Below, piece by piece: positions 1-9,740 of a stretch of DNA of 64,000 bases. The DNA is taken from assembly GCF_001644565.1 (NCBI RefSeq), contig NZ_CP011387.1, positions 1,162,501 to 1,226,500 on the forward strand, given 5' to 3'. The notes below the pieces were generated by a model. It saw nothing but the letters and a program-made list of their open reading frames with translations, was not told the origin of the DNA and did no database searches. The number at the start of each line of letters is the position of its first letter. The stretch's first letter is position 1. The position numbers and the translations under genes are program-made. This stretch comes from Deinococcus puniceus (GTDB taxonomy: Bacteria; Deinococcota; Deinococci; Deinococcales; Deinococcaceae).

Positions 1-750
1 GAAGCTGCCATCCGTAACATTCCTGCTGGCCCCGCTGGCCCTGCTGGCGCAACCGGCCCTGCTGGCCCCGCTGGAGCCGCCGCCGACACCGCCGCTCTGG
101 CCGCCCGTATCGCTGCCCTCGAAGCACGCGCCACCACGACGGGCAGCACCACCGGCACCGTGACCACCACGCCCAGTACTACCACCCCAGCGACGCCCCC
201 CACCACTGTGGTCATCGGCAACACCGATACCGTCGTGGACGCCGTTCGCAGCACCAACCTGTACGCTGGCGTCAGCGTCGGCGCTCAGAACACCCAGGGC
301 AATGACCCCTGCTACCTCCTGAACTCCAGTGGCCGCGCCGTCAACTTCTGCCTTTCCGGTGGTGCGATGGTCGGTGCCAACAACGTGATCGGCCCCGTCG
401 GTGTGCGCCTCGCCGCCGAGTACGTCCCCGGCAAGAACGGCTTCAACGCCGACATCAATGCCACCTACAGCCTGAACAACGGCAGCAACATCACGCCTTA
501 CGTCGGCGCAGGCTTGGGCCTCACCAGCAGCCGCACCCGTGCAAACGCCAACGCGAGCGCCAGCGACATCTACGCCAACGCTCTGGCCGGTGTGGACTTC
601 CGCGTCACCGACAGCATCACCGCCTTCGTCGAAGCCGATGGCCGCTACTACCTCAGCAACAAGGGCGCAGGCACGGGCCTCGCTGGCACCGCCGCTACAG
701 ATCGTGGCTTCGGCGGCACCATCAAGACCGGCCTGAAGTTCTTCTTCTAA
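1..750 (+). CDS. Collagen-like, beta-barrel surface protein, C-terminal part (5' end outside window)
   Basis: The frame is open from base 1, so the start lies outside the window. Visible residues 8-26 are Gly-Pro-Ala rich (collagen-like), followed by a short Ala/Leu stretch that could form a coiled coil, a Thr/Pro linker, and about 170 residues of alternating polar and aromatic strands ending in Lys-Phe-Phe-Phe. A terminal Phe is typical of outer-membrane beta-barrels, and Deinococcus has an outer-membrane-like envelope, so surface anchoring by this barrel is inferred. It resembles the C-terminal end of Deinococcus S-layer/outer-membrane proteins, but no SLH domain is visible here and no name is given. 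A strong terminator follows 21 bases after the stop. Confidence 0.75.
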   Translation, partial: EAAIRNIPAGPAGPAGATGPAGPAGAAADTAALAARIAALEARATTTGSTTGTVTTTPSTTTPATPPTTVVIGNTDTVVDAVRSTNLYAGVSVGAQNTQGNDPCYLLNSSGRAVNFCLSGGAMVGANNVIGPVGVRLAAEYVPGKNGFNADINATYSLNNGSNITPYVGAGLGLTSSRTRANANASASDIYANALAGVDFRVTDSITAFVEADGRYYLSNKGAGTGLAGTAATDRGFGGTIKTGLKFFF

Positions 751-771
751 GCCTAAATCTCTCCACAAATT

Positions 772-800
772 GGGAACCTCGAAAGGGGTTCTCTTTTTTT
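772..800 (+). terminator. Rho-independent terminator of the surface protein gene
   Basis: A 9-bp stem (one G-T pair) closed by a GAAA tetraloop at 772-793 is followed by seven T's. It is a textbook intrinsic terminator directly downstream of the stop at 750. Confidence 0.9.
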
Positions 801-819
801 GGCTGGAGCGCGGCAAGCG

Positions 820-834
820 GTCTAAGGGTCTGAG
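820..834. repeat. Family 1 repeat, short copy
   Basis: GTCTAAGGGTCTGAGG, a short copy of the dispersed family 1 repeat described at 2111-2288. The rest of 801-970 shows no gene. Confidence 0.6.
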
Positions 835-970
835 GAAAGCCAACTCTTCGGCGCTCATTCGTTTTTGCATCAGCCCTATACGGCCAGATTCAGTGGCCAG
901 CGATCAGGACTGATCCAGTTCCGGGCTACCCGAAGAGACGACTCTTTCGCGTCCTCACCTTCCCGCCCTG

Positions 971-976
971 TACACT
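971..976 (+). promoter_or_regulatory. -10 box TACACT, leaderless promoter
   Basis: TACACT ends 7 bases before the GTG at 984 with no Shine-Dalgarno between them, so the mRNA probably starts at or next to the start codon. No clear -35 box. Confidence 0.7.
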
Positions 977-983
977 CTGCCCT

Positions 984-1514
984 GTGAAAACCCATCATGT
1001 TCAGGTCGGCACCGTTTCGCGGGAGTTGCCTATCGTCGAAGTCGCGCCCGGCGTCAGCGTGGCGCTGTTCAATATGCTTGGCGACACCGAAGTCACCGAG
1101 GCGGCAGGGAGAGCGCTAGCCGCACTGATTCCCGCAGACGTGGATATTCTGGTCACGCCGGAAGTCAAGGCGCTGTCGCTGGCGCACGTGATCAGCCGCG
1201 AGTCGGGCAAGCCGTACATCGTGATTCGCAAAACCCAGAAGCCGTACATGGTTGACCCAGTGGTACGCGAAGTGGTCAGCATCACCACAGGCAAGCCGCA
1301 AACGCTGGTGCTGGACGGCTTCGACGTGGAAAAAATCCGGGGCCGCAAAGTTGCCATCGTAGACGATGTGGTCAGCAGCGGCGGTACGCTGCACTCCATC
1401 TCGCAGATTATTCAGGAAGTGGGCGGCGAGGTGGCCGCCGTGATCGCCGTGTTCACCGAGGGGCAGGAGCGCCCCGAAGTGACGGCGCTGGGGCATCTGC
1501 CACTCTTCACCTGA
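984..1514 (+). CDS. Adenine phosphoribosyltransferase-like protein, copy 1
   Basis: 176-residue type I phosphoribosyltransferase. The PRPP-binding loop [13 protein letters not shown] is at residues 123-135 with the paired acidic residues Asp127-Asp128. Size and order of motifs fit the adenine phosphoribosyltransferase family (adenine + PRPP to AMP, purine salvage, cytosol), though such proteins can also act on other bases or serve as regulators. The GTG start is chosen because it follows a TACACT box by 7 bases and because copy 2 aligns with it from the first residue. A colinear paralogue follows 54 bases downstream with its own promoter. Confidence 0.85.
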   Translation: MKTHHVQVGTVSRELPIVEVAPGVSVALFNMLGDTEVTEAAGRALAALIPADVDILVTPEVKALSLAHVISRESGKPYIVIRKTQKPYMVDPVVREVVSITTGKPQTLVLDGFDVEKIRGRKVAIVDDVVSSGGTLHSISQIIQEVGGEVAAVIAVFTEGQERPEVTALGHLPLFT

Positions 1515-1556
1515 CCTGCCGACTCAACATCTGACGCTGCCCCGCTCCCGCCGCGC

Positions 1557-1562
1557 TACCCT
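1557..1562 (+). promoter_or_regulatory. -10 box TACCCT, leaderless promoter
   Basis: TACCCT ends 6 bases before GTG 1569, the same geometry as copy 1. The earlier GTG at 1563 directly abuts the box and would be upstream of the expected transcript start, which argues for 1569 as the real start. Confidence 0.65.
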
Positions 1563-1568
1563 GTGCGG

Positions 1569-2099
1569 GTGGAACAACTAAACGTAACTGTCGGGGCCGT
1601 TTCCCGTGACCTGCCTACCGTGCGCGTGGGAAGCACCGGGCGCGTGCCACTCGTAGAATTTATTGGCGACCCGGAATTTACCAACGCGGTGGCCGCCGAA
1701 ATGGTGGCGCTGATTCCCGCCGGAACAGACATGCTGCTGTCGGTGGTCACCAACGCCCTGCCACTGGTACACGAGCTGAGTGACCGCAGCGGCATTCCGT
1801 ATGTGGTGGTACGTAAAAAGCGCCGCACCTATATGCAAGACCCACTGATCGTAGATGTTCCGAGCATGACCATGGGCGTGTCGGAAACGCTGTGGCTGGA
1901 CGGCCCGCACGCCGCACGCCTGAAGGGCAAGCGCGTCACGATTGTGCAGGACGTGATCGCCAGTGGCGGCACTGCTCAAGCGTTGGCGCGGCTGACGGAG
2001 CGGGCGGGCGGCACGGTCAACGGCTTCTTGGCGGCCTTCAAACAGGGGGAGACGACTGTGCCGCTCCACTTTTTGCAGGAGTTGCCGAAGAGGATTTGA
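1569..2099 (+). CDS. Phosphoribosyltransferase-like paralogue, copy 2, altered PRPP loop
   Basis: 176 residues, colinear with the preceding gene along its whole length, so a tandem duplicate. The loop reads [13 protein letters not shown] at residues 123-135: the first acidic residue of the usual pair is Gln127 while Asp128 and the Ser-Gly-Gly-Thr stay. Loss of one acidic residue that binds the PRPP ribose hydroxyls may weaken catalysis or leave a PRPP or nucleotide sensor; this is inference. The start at 1569 matches the start of copy 1 in alignment; a GTG 6 bases upstream is the alternative. The downstream neighbour is convergent. Confidence 0.8.
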   Translation: MEQLNVTVGAVSRDLPTVRVGSTGRVPLVEFIGDPEFTNAVAAEMVALIPAGTDMLLSVVTNALPLVHELSDRSGIPYVVVRKKRRTYMQDPLIVDVPSMTMGVSETLWLDGPHAARLKGKRVTIVQDVIASGGTAQALARLTERAGGTVNGFLAAFKQGETTVPLHFLQELPKRI

Positions 2100-2110
2100 T
2101 GGGTGGGGCC

Positions 2111-2288
2111 GTCTAAGGGTCTAAGAGTCGAGGGTCTAAGGTGGTGGGGCGGGGGCGCGGCGGAATTGCTCTCCAGCCCGCTCTAAAAGCCGTCGCTTTT
2201 GCACAGAAGTGGCAAAAGCGACGGCTCTAGCTGCTTGGGACTCTTTTCTTAGACCCTTGCCCCTTAGACTAGACCCTAGACCCTTTGA
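2111..2288. repeat. Family 1 repeat, facing pair of arrays
   Basis: The left array (2111-2142) is built of GTCTAAGG-type units; the right array (2248-2288) is the same motif on the opposite strand (CTTAGACCC units). The pair sits between two convergent genes and encloses the 15-bp hairpin at 2188-2226. The first 31 bases of the left array are repeated exactly at 26707-26737. Confidence 0.8.
2188..2226. repeat. Perfect 15-bp inverted repeat between convergent genes
   Basis: AGCCGTCGCTTTTGC at 2188-2202 and its exact complement at 2212-2226, separated by 9 bases. There is no T-run after either arm, so it is not a standard intrinsic terminator, though it could stop or stabilise both convergent transcripts. 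Confidence 0.85.
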
Positions 2289-3201
2289 CGCCTTCCTCCG
2301 CCCCACTGGACGACTTGCCCACCGCCTGCCGCACGATGTCGGGCAGGTAGTCGGGCAGCTTCAGCATGGGCAGGCCAAACGTGCTGCGGGCGGGTTCGTT
2401 GGGCGCGGTGTTGCCTTCTTTCAGCATGGCGTACTGGTCGGCGGTAATGGGCGGCTTGGGCAGAATCTGCATGGCAGGCACGGCCAGATTCATCAGGGCC
2501 AAGGGCACGGCCACGATGGGTTTCTTTTTGCCCAGCGCCGCAAGCTCCAGCTCCAGTAGGGCACGGAAGGTGAATTCGTCGGGGCCGGTGAGGGCGTAGG
2601 TTTGGCCCACGCTGGCGGGTAGTTCCAGCGCCCCCACGAAGGCCCGCGACACGTCCTGCACACTGACCGGGCGGAAGGGGAATTGCCCGTTGCCAATTTG
2701 CGGCACGATGGGCGCGGTGCTGACGAGTTCGCGCAAGACACGGCCAAAGAAGTCGTCTCCGACGCCAAAAATCAGGCTGGGCTGAAAAATGGTGAACGCC
2801 GCGCCGCTGGCCCTGACCAATGCCTCGGCCCGCGCTTTGGAGGTGCTGTAGCGGCTGGTGCTGTCTTCGCGTGCGCCCAGGGCACTCATATGGACGTAGC
2901 GTGCGCCGCGTGGCAGGGCGGCCAACACGTTGCGCGTGCCTTCCACATGCACCCGTTCAAACGTCTGCGTGCCCTGCTGCGTGATGATGCCCACCAGATG
3001 AATGACAGCGTCGGGGTTGGCCTGCCCTACGGCCCGCAACACGCTGCCGGGATCGGTCACGTCCAGCGTGATGCCCACCGCGCCCCCGCCGCCCGCCGCT
3101 CCACTGCGGCTGCCCGCGAACACCTCGTGGCCCCGGTCTTGCAACTCCCGCACCACTGCTTTACCTACAAATCCTGTCGCGCCTGTCACCAGTACCCTCA
3201 T
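2269..3201 (-). CDS. NAD(P)-binding epimerase/dehydrogenase, complex I NDUFA9-like (atypical SDR)
   Basis: 310 residues. The N-terminus has the Rossmann motif GATGFVG (residues 7-13) of atypical short-chain dehydrogenases. Middle segments resemble the NDUFA9/YwnB-like subgroup that binds NAD(P)H. Substrate unknown. The start overlaps the stop of the upstream B12-binding regulator by 4 bases (ATGA), so the two are translationally coupled and probably functionally linked. The last codons and the TAG stop lie inside a family 1 repeat: Lys-Gly-Ser-Arg-Val-stop is read from the repeat units, so the original C-terminus was probably different. Confidence 0.8.
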   Translation of the reverse strand: MRVLVTGATGFVGKAVVRELQDRGHEVFAGSRSGAAGGGGAVGITLDVTDPGSVLRAVGQANPDAVIHLVGIITQQGTQTFERVHVEGTRNVLAALPRGARYVHMSALGAREDSTSRYSTSKARAEALVRASGAAFTIFQPSLIFGVGDDFFGRVLRELVSTAPIVPQIGNGQFPFRPVSVQDVSRAFVGALELPASVGQTYALTGPDEFTFRALLELELAALGKKKPIVAVPLALMNLAVPAMQILPKPPITADQYAMLKEGNTAPNEPARSTFGLPMLKLPDYLPDIVRQAVGKSSSGAEEGVKGSRV

Positions 3202-4268
3202 GCTTGTTCCTCCGTCGTGTTGGTCTGGATGTGTGGTGCAGCCGCCTGTTTGGCCGGGGGCGTGGCTGACCCGGAGACTCTGCTCGCCTCGGAGACTGCG
3301 CCCGCCTTGGAACCTGTGCCCGAGAGCCGCGCCAAAATGATCTGCGTGGCCTGAGCTGCATCTGGCCCAGCATAGATGCCGCCCAGCGTCTGTGCCAGTT
3401 CGGGGCGGGCATTGAGCAAGCCGCCGCCCAGAAACAGGGGCAAGTCCAGATCGTTCAGGTCAGGCCACTGGCCCCGTGTGGCGTCCAGTGCCCAGTCGCC
3501 GTTCATGGCCAGCAGCACGCCGTGCGCTCCCACCTGCCGCGCAAAAATAGCGAGATCGCCCAGCGGCGTATTGGCCCCCAGATACGTGACCCGCACCCCC
3601 CGGCGGCGCAGTACCAGCACCAGCATCATCAGGCCCAGTTCGTGCTGCTCGCCGGGAGCGCAGGCGGCCACCAGCAGCGGGCCAGTGCTGCTTTCTGCCT
3701 CCGAATCCAGCAGCGCCGTAATACGGGAACGCAGGAAGGCGCTGGCGTGATGCTCGTGGGCAATCGTGATTTCGCCGCGTGCCCACAGTTCGCCCACATT
3801 CACCAAGGCGGGGGCCATCACGCCCAGCAGCACGTCTTCTACAGACAAGTGCAGTTGCGCCTCGGCCAGAATGCGGCTGGCCCCGGCCATGTCGGGGGTC
3901 ATCAGGGCACGCAGCAGCGCCCCCGACCACGCCTCGCCCGCCCGTTCGCGTTCGGCAGGCGACGTAGAGGGGTTGTCGGTGGGTTGGCCCTCTCCCGGCA
4001 AAAACCCGCGTACCGTCAGTTCGGCGGCGCGGCCTGCGGGTACGCCGTCGCGCAAAAAGGCCTGCATCACTTCTATGCGGGCCAGATCGTAAGGCGAATA
4101 CAGGCGGTAGCCACTTTCGCTGCGGGCGGGCGACGGAAAGCCGTAGCGCCGCTCCCACTGCCGCAGCGTGACGGCCAACACCCCCGTGCGGGCCGAGACT
4201 TCGGACGCCGTAAACATGGCAGTCGAGTCCTGTTCCGGCGAAAGAGGTGGAGCGCCGGAATCGTTCAT
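3198..4268 (-). CDS. MerR-type regulator with cobalamin-binding domain, CarH/LitR-like
   Basis: 356 residues from the ATG at 4268. Residues 19-85 form a MerR helix-turn-helix with the Gln-Trp-Glu-Arg-Arg-Tyr-Gly core. Residues 110-185 match the helical B12-cap domain with W162-x9-E172-H173, and residues 195-330 a B12-binding Rossmann domain with E207-Q-H209. In CarH these Trp/Glu/His and Glu-x-His motifs hold adenosylcobalamin and make the repressor light-sensitive, so light-controlled repression is a good hypothesis. GGGAGG stands just before ATG 4268; a GTG at 4298 is the alternative start. It ends in an ATGA overlap with the NDUFA9-like gene. Confidence 0.85.
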   Translation of the reverse strand: MNDSGAPPLSPEQDSTAMFTASEVSARTGVLAVTLRQWERRYGFPSPARSESGYRLYSPYDLARIEVMQAFLRDGVPAGRAAELTVRGFLPGEGQPTDNPSTSPAERERAGEAWSGALLRALMTPDMAGASRILAEAQLHLSVEDVLLGVMAPALVNVGELWARGEITIAHEHHASAFLRSRITALLDSEAESSTGPLLVAACAPGEQHELGLMMLVLVLRRRGVRVTYLGANTPLGDLAIFARQVGAHGVLLAMNGDWALDATRGQWPDLNDLDLPLFLGGGLLNARPELAQTLGGIYAGPDAAQATQIILARLSGTGSKAGAVSEASRVSGSATPPAKQAAAPHIQTNTTEEQA

Positions 4269-4278
4269 CGCCTCCCAT

Positions 4279-4305
4279 CTTGACCGTTCCGGCGGCACTT
4301 GACCG
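4279..4305 (-). promoter_or_regulatory. Direct repeats of ACGGTCAAG upstream of the B12-binding regulator
   Basis: Two perfect copies (4279-4287 and 4298-4306 region, read on the minus strand) are spaced 19 bases apart immediately before ATG 4268; the inverse-oriented CGGTCAA recurs at 4424-4430. They could be autoregulatory operator half-sites, or a promoter element since TTGACC also resembles a -35 box. Confidence 0.35.
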
Positions 4306-4374
4306 TAAGCAATGCTGAGTTGGTCATGAGCCTGCTCTGACCATCAGGTCTCTTAAGACAGTTCTCCGAATTAC

Positions 4375-4402
4375 GCCACCGAAAAAAGAGACTTTCGGTG
4401 GC
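4375..4402. repeat. 10-bp perfect hairpin downstream of the acidic protein gene
   Basis: GCCACCGAAA at 4375-4384 pairs exactly with 4393-4402. It lies after the end of the minus-strand gene 4490-4870 and before the regulator; no T-run follows, so its role as terminator is only possible. Confidence 0.7.
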
Positions 4403-4489
4403 TCTATTCTCCGTCCTGCTCGGTCAAATTCACTCGCTTCGCTCGGTCATTATTATGACAACTGCTGTAGGGTAAGCTTCAGACGAATT

Positions 4490-4870
4490 TTACTTGTCGG
4501 TGCCGGGCAATGGGTTGCTCCGCACCGGGCCGCCGTCTACGCCTCCGCTTCGGCTGGTGCCGAGGCCGCCCTCTGCGTCGCCGCCCAGATCGCTGTCGCC
4601 GTCGTTGTTGGGCGTGCCCTGACGGTCTTCAAAGTCGCTTCCGCCGAGGCGTCCATCGTCGAAGCCGGGCTGATCGTTGGCATTGCGGCTGTCGTCGTCC
4701 ACATCGGCCCGCAGGATGCTTTCTACGGCCATCTTGTCTTGCAGGAGTTCGCCCGTCGTGCCTTCATCCACCAGTTCGCCGCGAGTCTCGGCGGATTGGC
4801 GGGCTTCTCTGGTCATGTCGTCGGTCTGGGCATTCTGGTCGTTGGTGGAATCGTCGTCGCGCTGGGTCAT
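4490..4870 (-). CDS. Small acidic, probably disordered hypothetical protein
   Basis: 126 residues, rich in Asp, Glu, Asn, Gln, Gly and Ser with almost no hydrophobic core and no cysteine or membrane segment. Only the middle (roughly residues 30-57, Gly-Glu-Leu and Asp-Lys-Met-Ala-Val-Glu-Ser-Ile) could form a helix. I do not recognise the family. A leaderless promoter (TAGCCT, 6 bases before ATG) and a codon pattern like its neighbours support it as a real gene. Highly hydrophilic acidic proteins are often linked to desiccation or stress tolerance, but nothing here proves that. Confidence 0.7.
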   Translation of the reverse strand: MTQRDDDSTNDQNAQTDDMTREARQSAETRGELVDEGTTGELLQDKMAVESILRADVDDDSRNANDQPGFDDGRLGGSDFEDRQGTPNNDGDSDLGGDAEGGLGTSRSGGVDGGPVRSNPLPGTDK

Positions 4871-4876
4871 GCGTGC

Positions 4877-4882
4877 AGGCTA
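4877..4882 (-). promoter_or_regulatory. -10 box TAGCCT, leaderless promoter
   Basis: On the minus strand TAGCCT ends 6 bases before ATG 4870. Confidence 0.65.
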
Positions 4883-4911
4883 GTCCCGGTGAGTGGGCAG
4901 GCGCTGAGTCG

Positions 4912-4945
4912 GCCTTGATGAAATCTGAGCCTTGATGAAATTTGA
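4912..4945. repeat. 17-bp tandem duplication
   Basis: GCCTTGATGAAATCTGA is followed directly by the same 17-mer with one change. The rest of 4883-5182 (about 300 bases) holds no convincing gene, only a degraded family 1 copy at 5114-5143. Confidence 0.75.
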
Positions 4946-5113
4946 GGAGGTGGGGCGGGGAAACTGGCGGGGAAGATCACCAACCCCATGTACAGGAAGA
5001 CGACACCAGTCGCGCTCGCCCCGATTGGTACAGACCGCAGGGAGGGGAGTGAGCAACGCTAATGCTGTTCTGCACGTGACTCCGAAAAAATGGCGGCCCC
5101 TCATCAACATGCT

Positions 5114-5143
5114 TTCAGACCCTTGAACCCTCGGCCCTCAGAC
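5114..5143. repeat. Family 1 repeat, degenerate minus-oriented copy
   Basis: TTCAGACCCTTGAACCCTCG-type sequence, a diverged copy in the CTTAGACCC orientation, just upstream of the crotonase gene. Confidence 0.45.
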
Positions 5144-5182
5144 CGCCCCCAAACGCCGCTCGCCCGTGTCAGGATAGGCAGC

Positions 5183-5980
<798 letters not shown>

Positions 5981-6070
5981 GGTCAGTCTCAATCCGTTTC
6001 AGCTCTAGGACGTTCAGCCTCAATAAATCAGGATTCAAGCTCTTGTCAGACCAGTTGTGATGAAATGAGC

Positions 6071-6099
6071 GCCCGGTTCAGGCCGGGCCGTTTCTATTT
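6071..6099 (+). terminator. Intrinsic terminator after the crotonase gene
   Basis: GCCCGG and CCGGGC form a 6-bp GC stem with a 6-base loop, followed by TTTCTATTT. Confidence 0.6.
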
Positions 6100-6170
6100 C
6101 GACTCGTGTGCTACGCGCTGTGAACTGGGGTGGCTGGGCAAGGCGTAAGCGCCAGCAGGGGAGAACACAG

Positions 6171-7262
<1,092 letters not shown>

Positions 7263-7372
7263 TGTAAATTGAGCTAGGGGTAACTCTGGAACGTGGCCTG
7301 AATGCCTTGTGCTTGATTGGTTCTGGTGTGTGGCGACTGTAATTTCAGGGCAAAAACAGGGTTCAAATGAAG

Positions 7373-7405
7373 AGGCGGCGTGCATGATAATTTTGCACGC
7401 CGCCT
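7373..7405. repeat. Perfect 12-bp hairpin downstream of the HD gene
   Basis: AGGCGGCGTGCA pairs exactly with 7394-7405 around a 9-base AT-rich loop. It may end the HD transcript, but no T-run follows. Confidence 0.8.
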
Positions 7406-7477
7406 AAGCGTGTTCGCTAAAGCCTCTATGGATGCCCTCTGGCTCGGTTCCCACCCGATCTCCACCCCACTGCGCCG

Positions 7478-7483
7478 TATACT
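7478..7483 (+). promoter_or_regulatory. -10 box TATACT, leaderless promoter
   Basis: A near-ideal TATACT lies 8 bases before ATG 7492; this places the start at 7492 rather than at the in-frame ATG 7432. Confidence 0.7.
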
Positions 7484-7491
7484 TGCCCACA

Positions 7492-9510
7492 ATGAAGCCG
7501 ATTGGTGTGTACGTGGCCGCACGGGAACTGCCGGGCCGTGACGTGGCGAGAGGAGGGTCTGTCCTCACCGGAGTGCGGACACTGCGGGCCACAGACCGCC
7601 TGACCGGAATGCCTGTGCTGGTGCATGTGTTGCCACACTCGCCGACGCCCCCCGCGCTGCCTGTGCCGCAGTTGCCCGACCACCCGGCCTTGCTGCCCTA
7701 CTCCGATGCGGGCATGGACGGCAACGACGCCTACCTTGTTACGGAACTCCCGCTGCACGCGGTGTTAGCGGCTGACCCGCTGCTGGCGGCGCGGGGGGCA
7801 CTGGCGGGATTGGCAGCCCTGCACGGCGCGGGTTTGGTTCACGGGGGCGTCAGTGCCTCGCAACTCTGGAGTGTGGACGGGCGCGTGGCCTTGGCAGGTG
7901 CGGGCCTCCCTTGGTCAGAGGAGCCGGGATCGCCTGACGACGATTTGCAGGCCCTGGCCGACGCGCTGGCGCAACTGGGCGGCGTCCCCGAACCGCTGCG
8001 GGCTTTGCAGGACACTCCCGGCACCCTCACGGCGCAGGCGGCATTGGCGCGGTTGCAAGTGGGGACGGCTTCCGGTGATTCAGATGGCTCTGGTCAGACC
8101 AATTCCACTCAGGCCGATTCCAGTCAGGCTCGCTCTGGTCAGGCTGCCGCGCCCGCTCCGGCTTCCTCAGTCCAGACGTTGCCTGCACTGGCCCCCGCAG
8201 AGCAACTGCAACTTGAGGCCCAGCAGGTTGATCTCCCCGCGCCCCATGACGGCACGCCTATTGTCTTGGACGACGCTGCCGTTGCCCCTGCGCCCAACGC
8301 CGCTGATCTGGACGCGCCTAGCGGCAAGGCGCAAGGGGCAGTGGTCGATGTGGCTTTTCCGCATCTGTCCCATGTACCAGCGGTAGACGACGCACACCCG
8401 CACCGCGCCCCCGAACCTGCCGAACAGCCCAAGCCCCAAGCGGAGGCAAGTCGGCCTAGTCCCAGCCCATCTGACACCGTTGGGGCAGACTCGCGCGTTC
8501 CGGTGATCCAGATAGACCTGACCCAGCCTGGTCTGAGTGAATCTGAACTGAGTCGACCCAGTCCCGGTGCCTCTGATGAAGGCGTGACCATCACGGCGAT
8601 CCGGCCCCTTGCCGCTCCGGAATCGCCGCCGAGTCTGCCTGCCGTGTCGCCCGTGTCGGCCTATTCCAACGCACCGCCCGGAGTGGCCGAAACGCCGCAG
8701 GAACGCCGCAAACGCCAGAACGACGAGCGCCGCGCACAGGCCATGCAGGACAGCCGCGCCGCCGCCGAGCGCAAGGCCGCTGCCCGCCGGGAGCGAGAGG
8801 CGGCGCAGCCAGCAGTGGTTCAGATCGAATTTGATGATCTGCCGGAATTGCCCGGAGTCGGTTCCGAGAGTGAAAAGATCGGGGGGAATGGGCCGCGCTT
8901 TCCTACACCGGTGAATGTGGAGCGCGTGCCCGCGTCTATGCGCCGTGCGCCCCTGCCGCCAGAAGAGTCGGAGGAGCCTGAGCAGAAGACACAGGTGGAA
9001 AGAACACAGGAAGTGGGCCGCCTGCCCGCCCGCCGAACTCAGGGCGAACCGATCCGCATCGGCTGGGCCGAAGACGATTCTTGGCGCGTGGTCAGAGCGC
9101 CCGGCAAGGCGGCTCCGGCCCGTCCCCGCGCCCCGCGTTGGCTGCTGCCCCTGCTGGCGGCCCTGCTGCTGCTGGGCGGCGCGGTCTGGGCCTTTTTTGC
9201 GTTGCCCAGTGTTAATCAACCCAGTGCCAATCAACCCGGTGCCGATCAACCCGCCGCCGAAGCGCCCTGCTGCACCGTGCGTTTTACCGTGCAGGGCGCA
9301 GCCGGAGTCACGGCCCGCCTGACGGTGTTGGAAGCGCCGGACGGGGCCAACCTGACCCCCGGACAGGATGTGGGCGTGGCCCCCGGCCCCATCAAATTGC
9401 CTGTGCGCGGCACCTACCGCCTGCGCGTGGCCGCCGATGGGTACGCCCCCGGCACGCTCAGCGTCACGGCTCCGACTTCACAGCCCATCCGCATCGACTT
9501 GGGGCCGTAG
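7492..9510 (+). CDS. Membrane protein with degenerate protein-kinase domain, disordered linker and PEGA-like C-terminus
   Basis: 672 residues. Residues 1-180 follow the layout of a bacterial Ser/Thr kinase: ALAGLAALHGAGLVHGGVS occupies the catalytic-loop place, but HRD is replaced by His-Gly-Gly and the DFG place reads Ala-Gly-Ala-Gly, and no P-loop lysine is evident, so it is probably a pseudokinase. Residues 190-540 are Pro/Ala/Ser/Glu rich with an Arg/Ala coiled stretch near 400-440. One membrane helix lies at about 549-571, followed by a roughly 80-residue beta domain resembling PEGA repeats. Topology suggests a cytosolic sensor half and an external half. Partner unknown. Confidence 0.7.
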   Translation: MKPIGVYVAARELPGRDVARGGSVLTGVRTLRATDRLTGMPVLVHVLPHSPTPPALPVPQLPDHPALLPYSDAGMDGNDAYLVTELPLHAVLAADPLLAARGALAGLAALHGAGLVHGGVSASQLWSVDGRVALAGAGLPWSEEPGSPDDDLQALADALAQLGGVPEPLRALQDTPGTLTAQAALARLQVGTASGDSDGSGQTNSTQADSSQARSGQAAAPAPASSVQTLPALAPAEQLQLEAQQVDLPAPHDGTPIVLDDAAVAPAPNAADLDAPSGKAQGAVVDVAFPHLSHVPAVDDAHPHRAPEPAEQPKPQAEASRPSPSPSDTVGADSRVPVIQIDLTQPGLSESELSRPSPGASDEGVTITAIRPLAAPESPPSLPAVSPVSAYSNAPPGVAETPQERRKRQNDERRAQAMQDSRAAAERKAAARREREAAQPAVVQIEFDDLPELPGVGSESEKIGGNGPRFPTPVNVERVPASMRRAPLPPEESEEPEQKTQVERTQEVGRLPARRTQGEPIRIGWAEDDSWRVVRAPGKAAPARPRAPRWLLPLLAALLLLGGAVWAFFALPSVNQPSANQPGADQPAAEAPCCTVRFTVQGAAGVTARLTVLEAPDGANLTPGQDVGVAPGPIKLPVRGTYRLRVAADGYAPGTLSVTAPTSQPIRIDLGP

Positions 9511-9603
9511 TCGCCCCCGGCAGCCGTTGCAGCAAGTCCCGCTTCATCAAGTTCCCCAGAGTCAGAGGTCTGGGGGTCAGGCGTCAGACCTTCCCCTGAC
9601 AAT

Positions 9604-9631
9604 TTGCATAGAATAAAGGCAGATTTAAGAT
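9604..9631 (+). promoter_or_regulatory. Promoter of the BMP gene, TTGCAT-N16-TAAGAT
   Basis: TTGCAT (9604-9609) and TAAGAT (9626-9631) are 16 bases apart, 110 bases before the BMP start. GCAGATT (9620-9626) and AATCTGC (9642-9648) form a 7-bp inverted repeat over the -10 and start region, a possible operator. Confidence 0.5.
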
Positions 9632-9740
9632 TGTTCGGTTCAATCTGCGTCAGGTTGCCTTCCCGCTCCGTTCCGCTGTGTTTTCCCTCGGATCACCGTT
9701 TTCCTCAGATCACCGCGCACCCCTTCCCCGGAGGATGTTC

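Noticed and set aside
4427..4445. ACTCGCTTCGCTCG shared with 35226-35240 as a further repeat family
   Set aside because: Only two short copies in the window; too little to define a family.
4932..5126. Short + strand frame of 64 codons upstream of the crotonase
   Set aside because: No promoter or SD, overlaps the tandem duplication and a degraded repeat, and the product is Arg/Gly-rich without a motif.
9600..9740. Purine riboswitch before the BMP gene
   Set aside because: The leader has a 7-bp inverted repeat but not the conserved purine-riboswitch core; an operator is the simpler reading.
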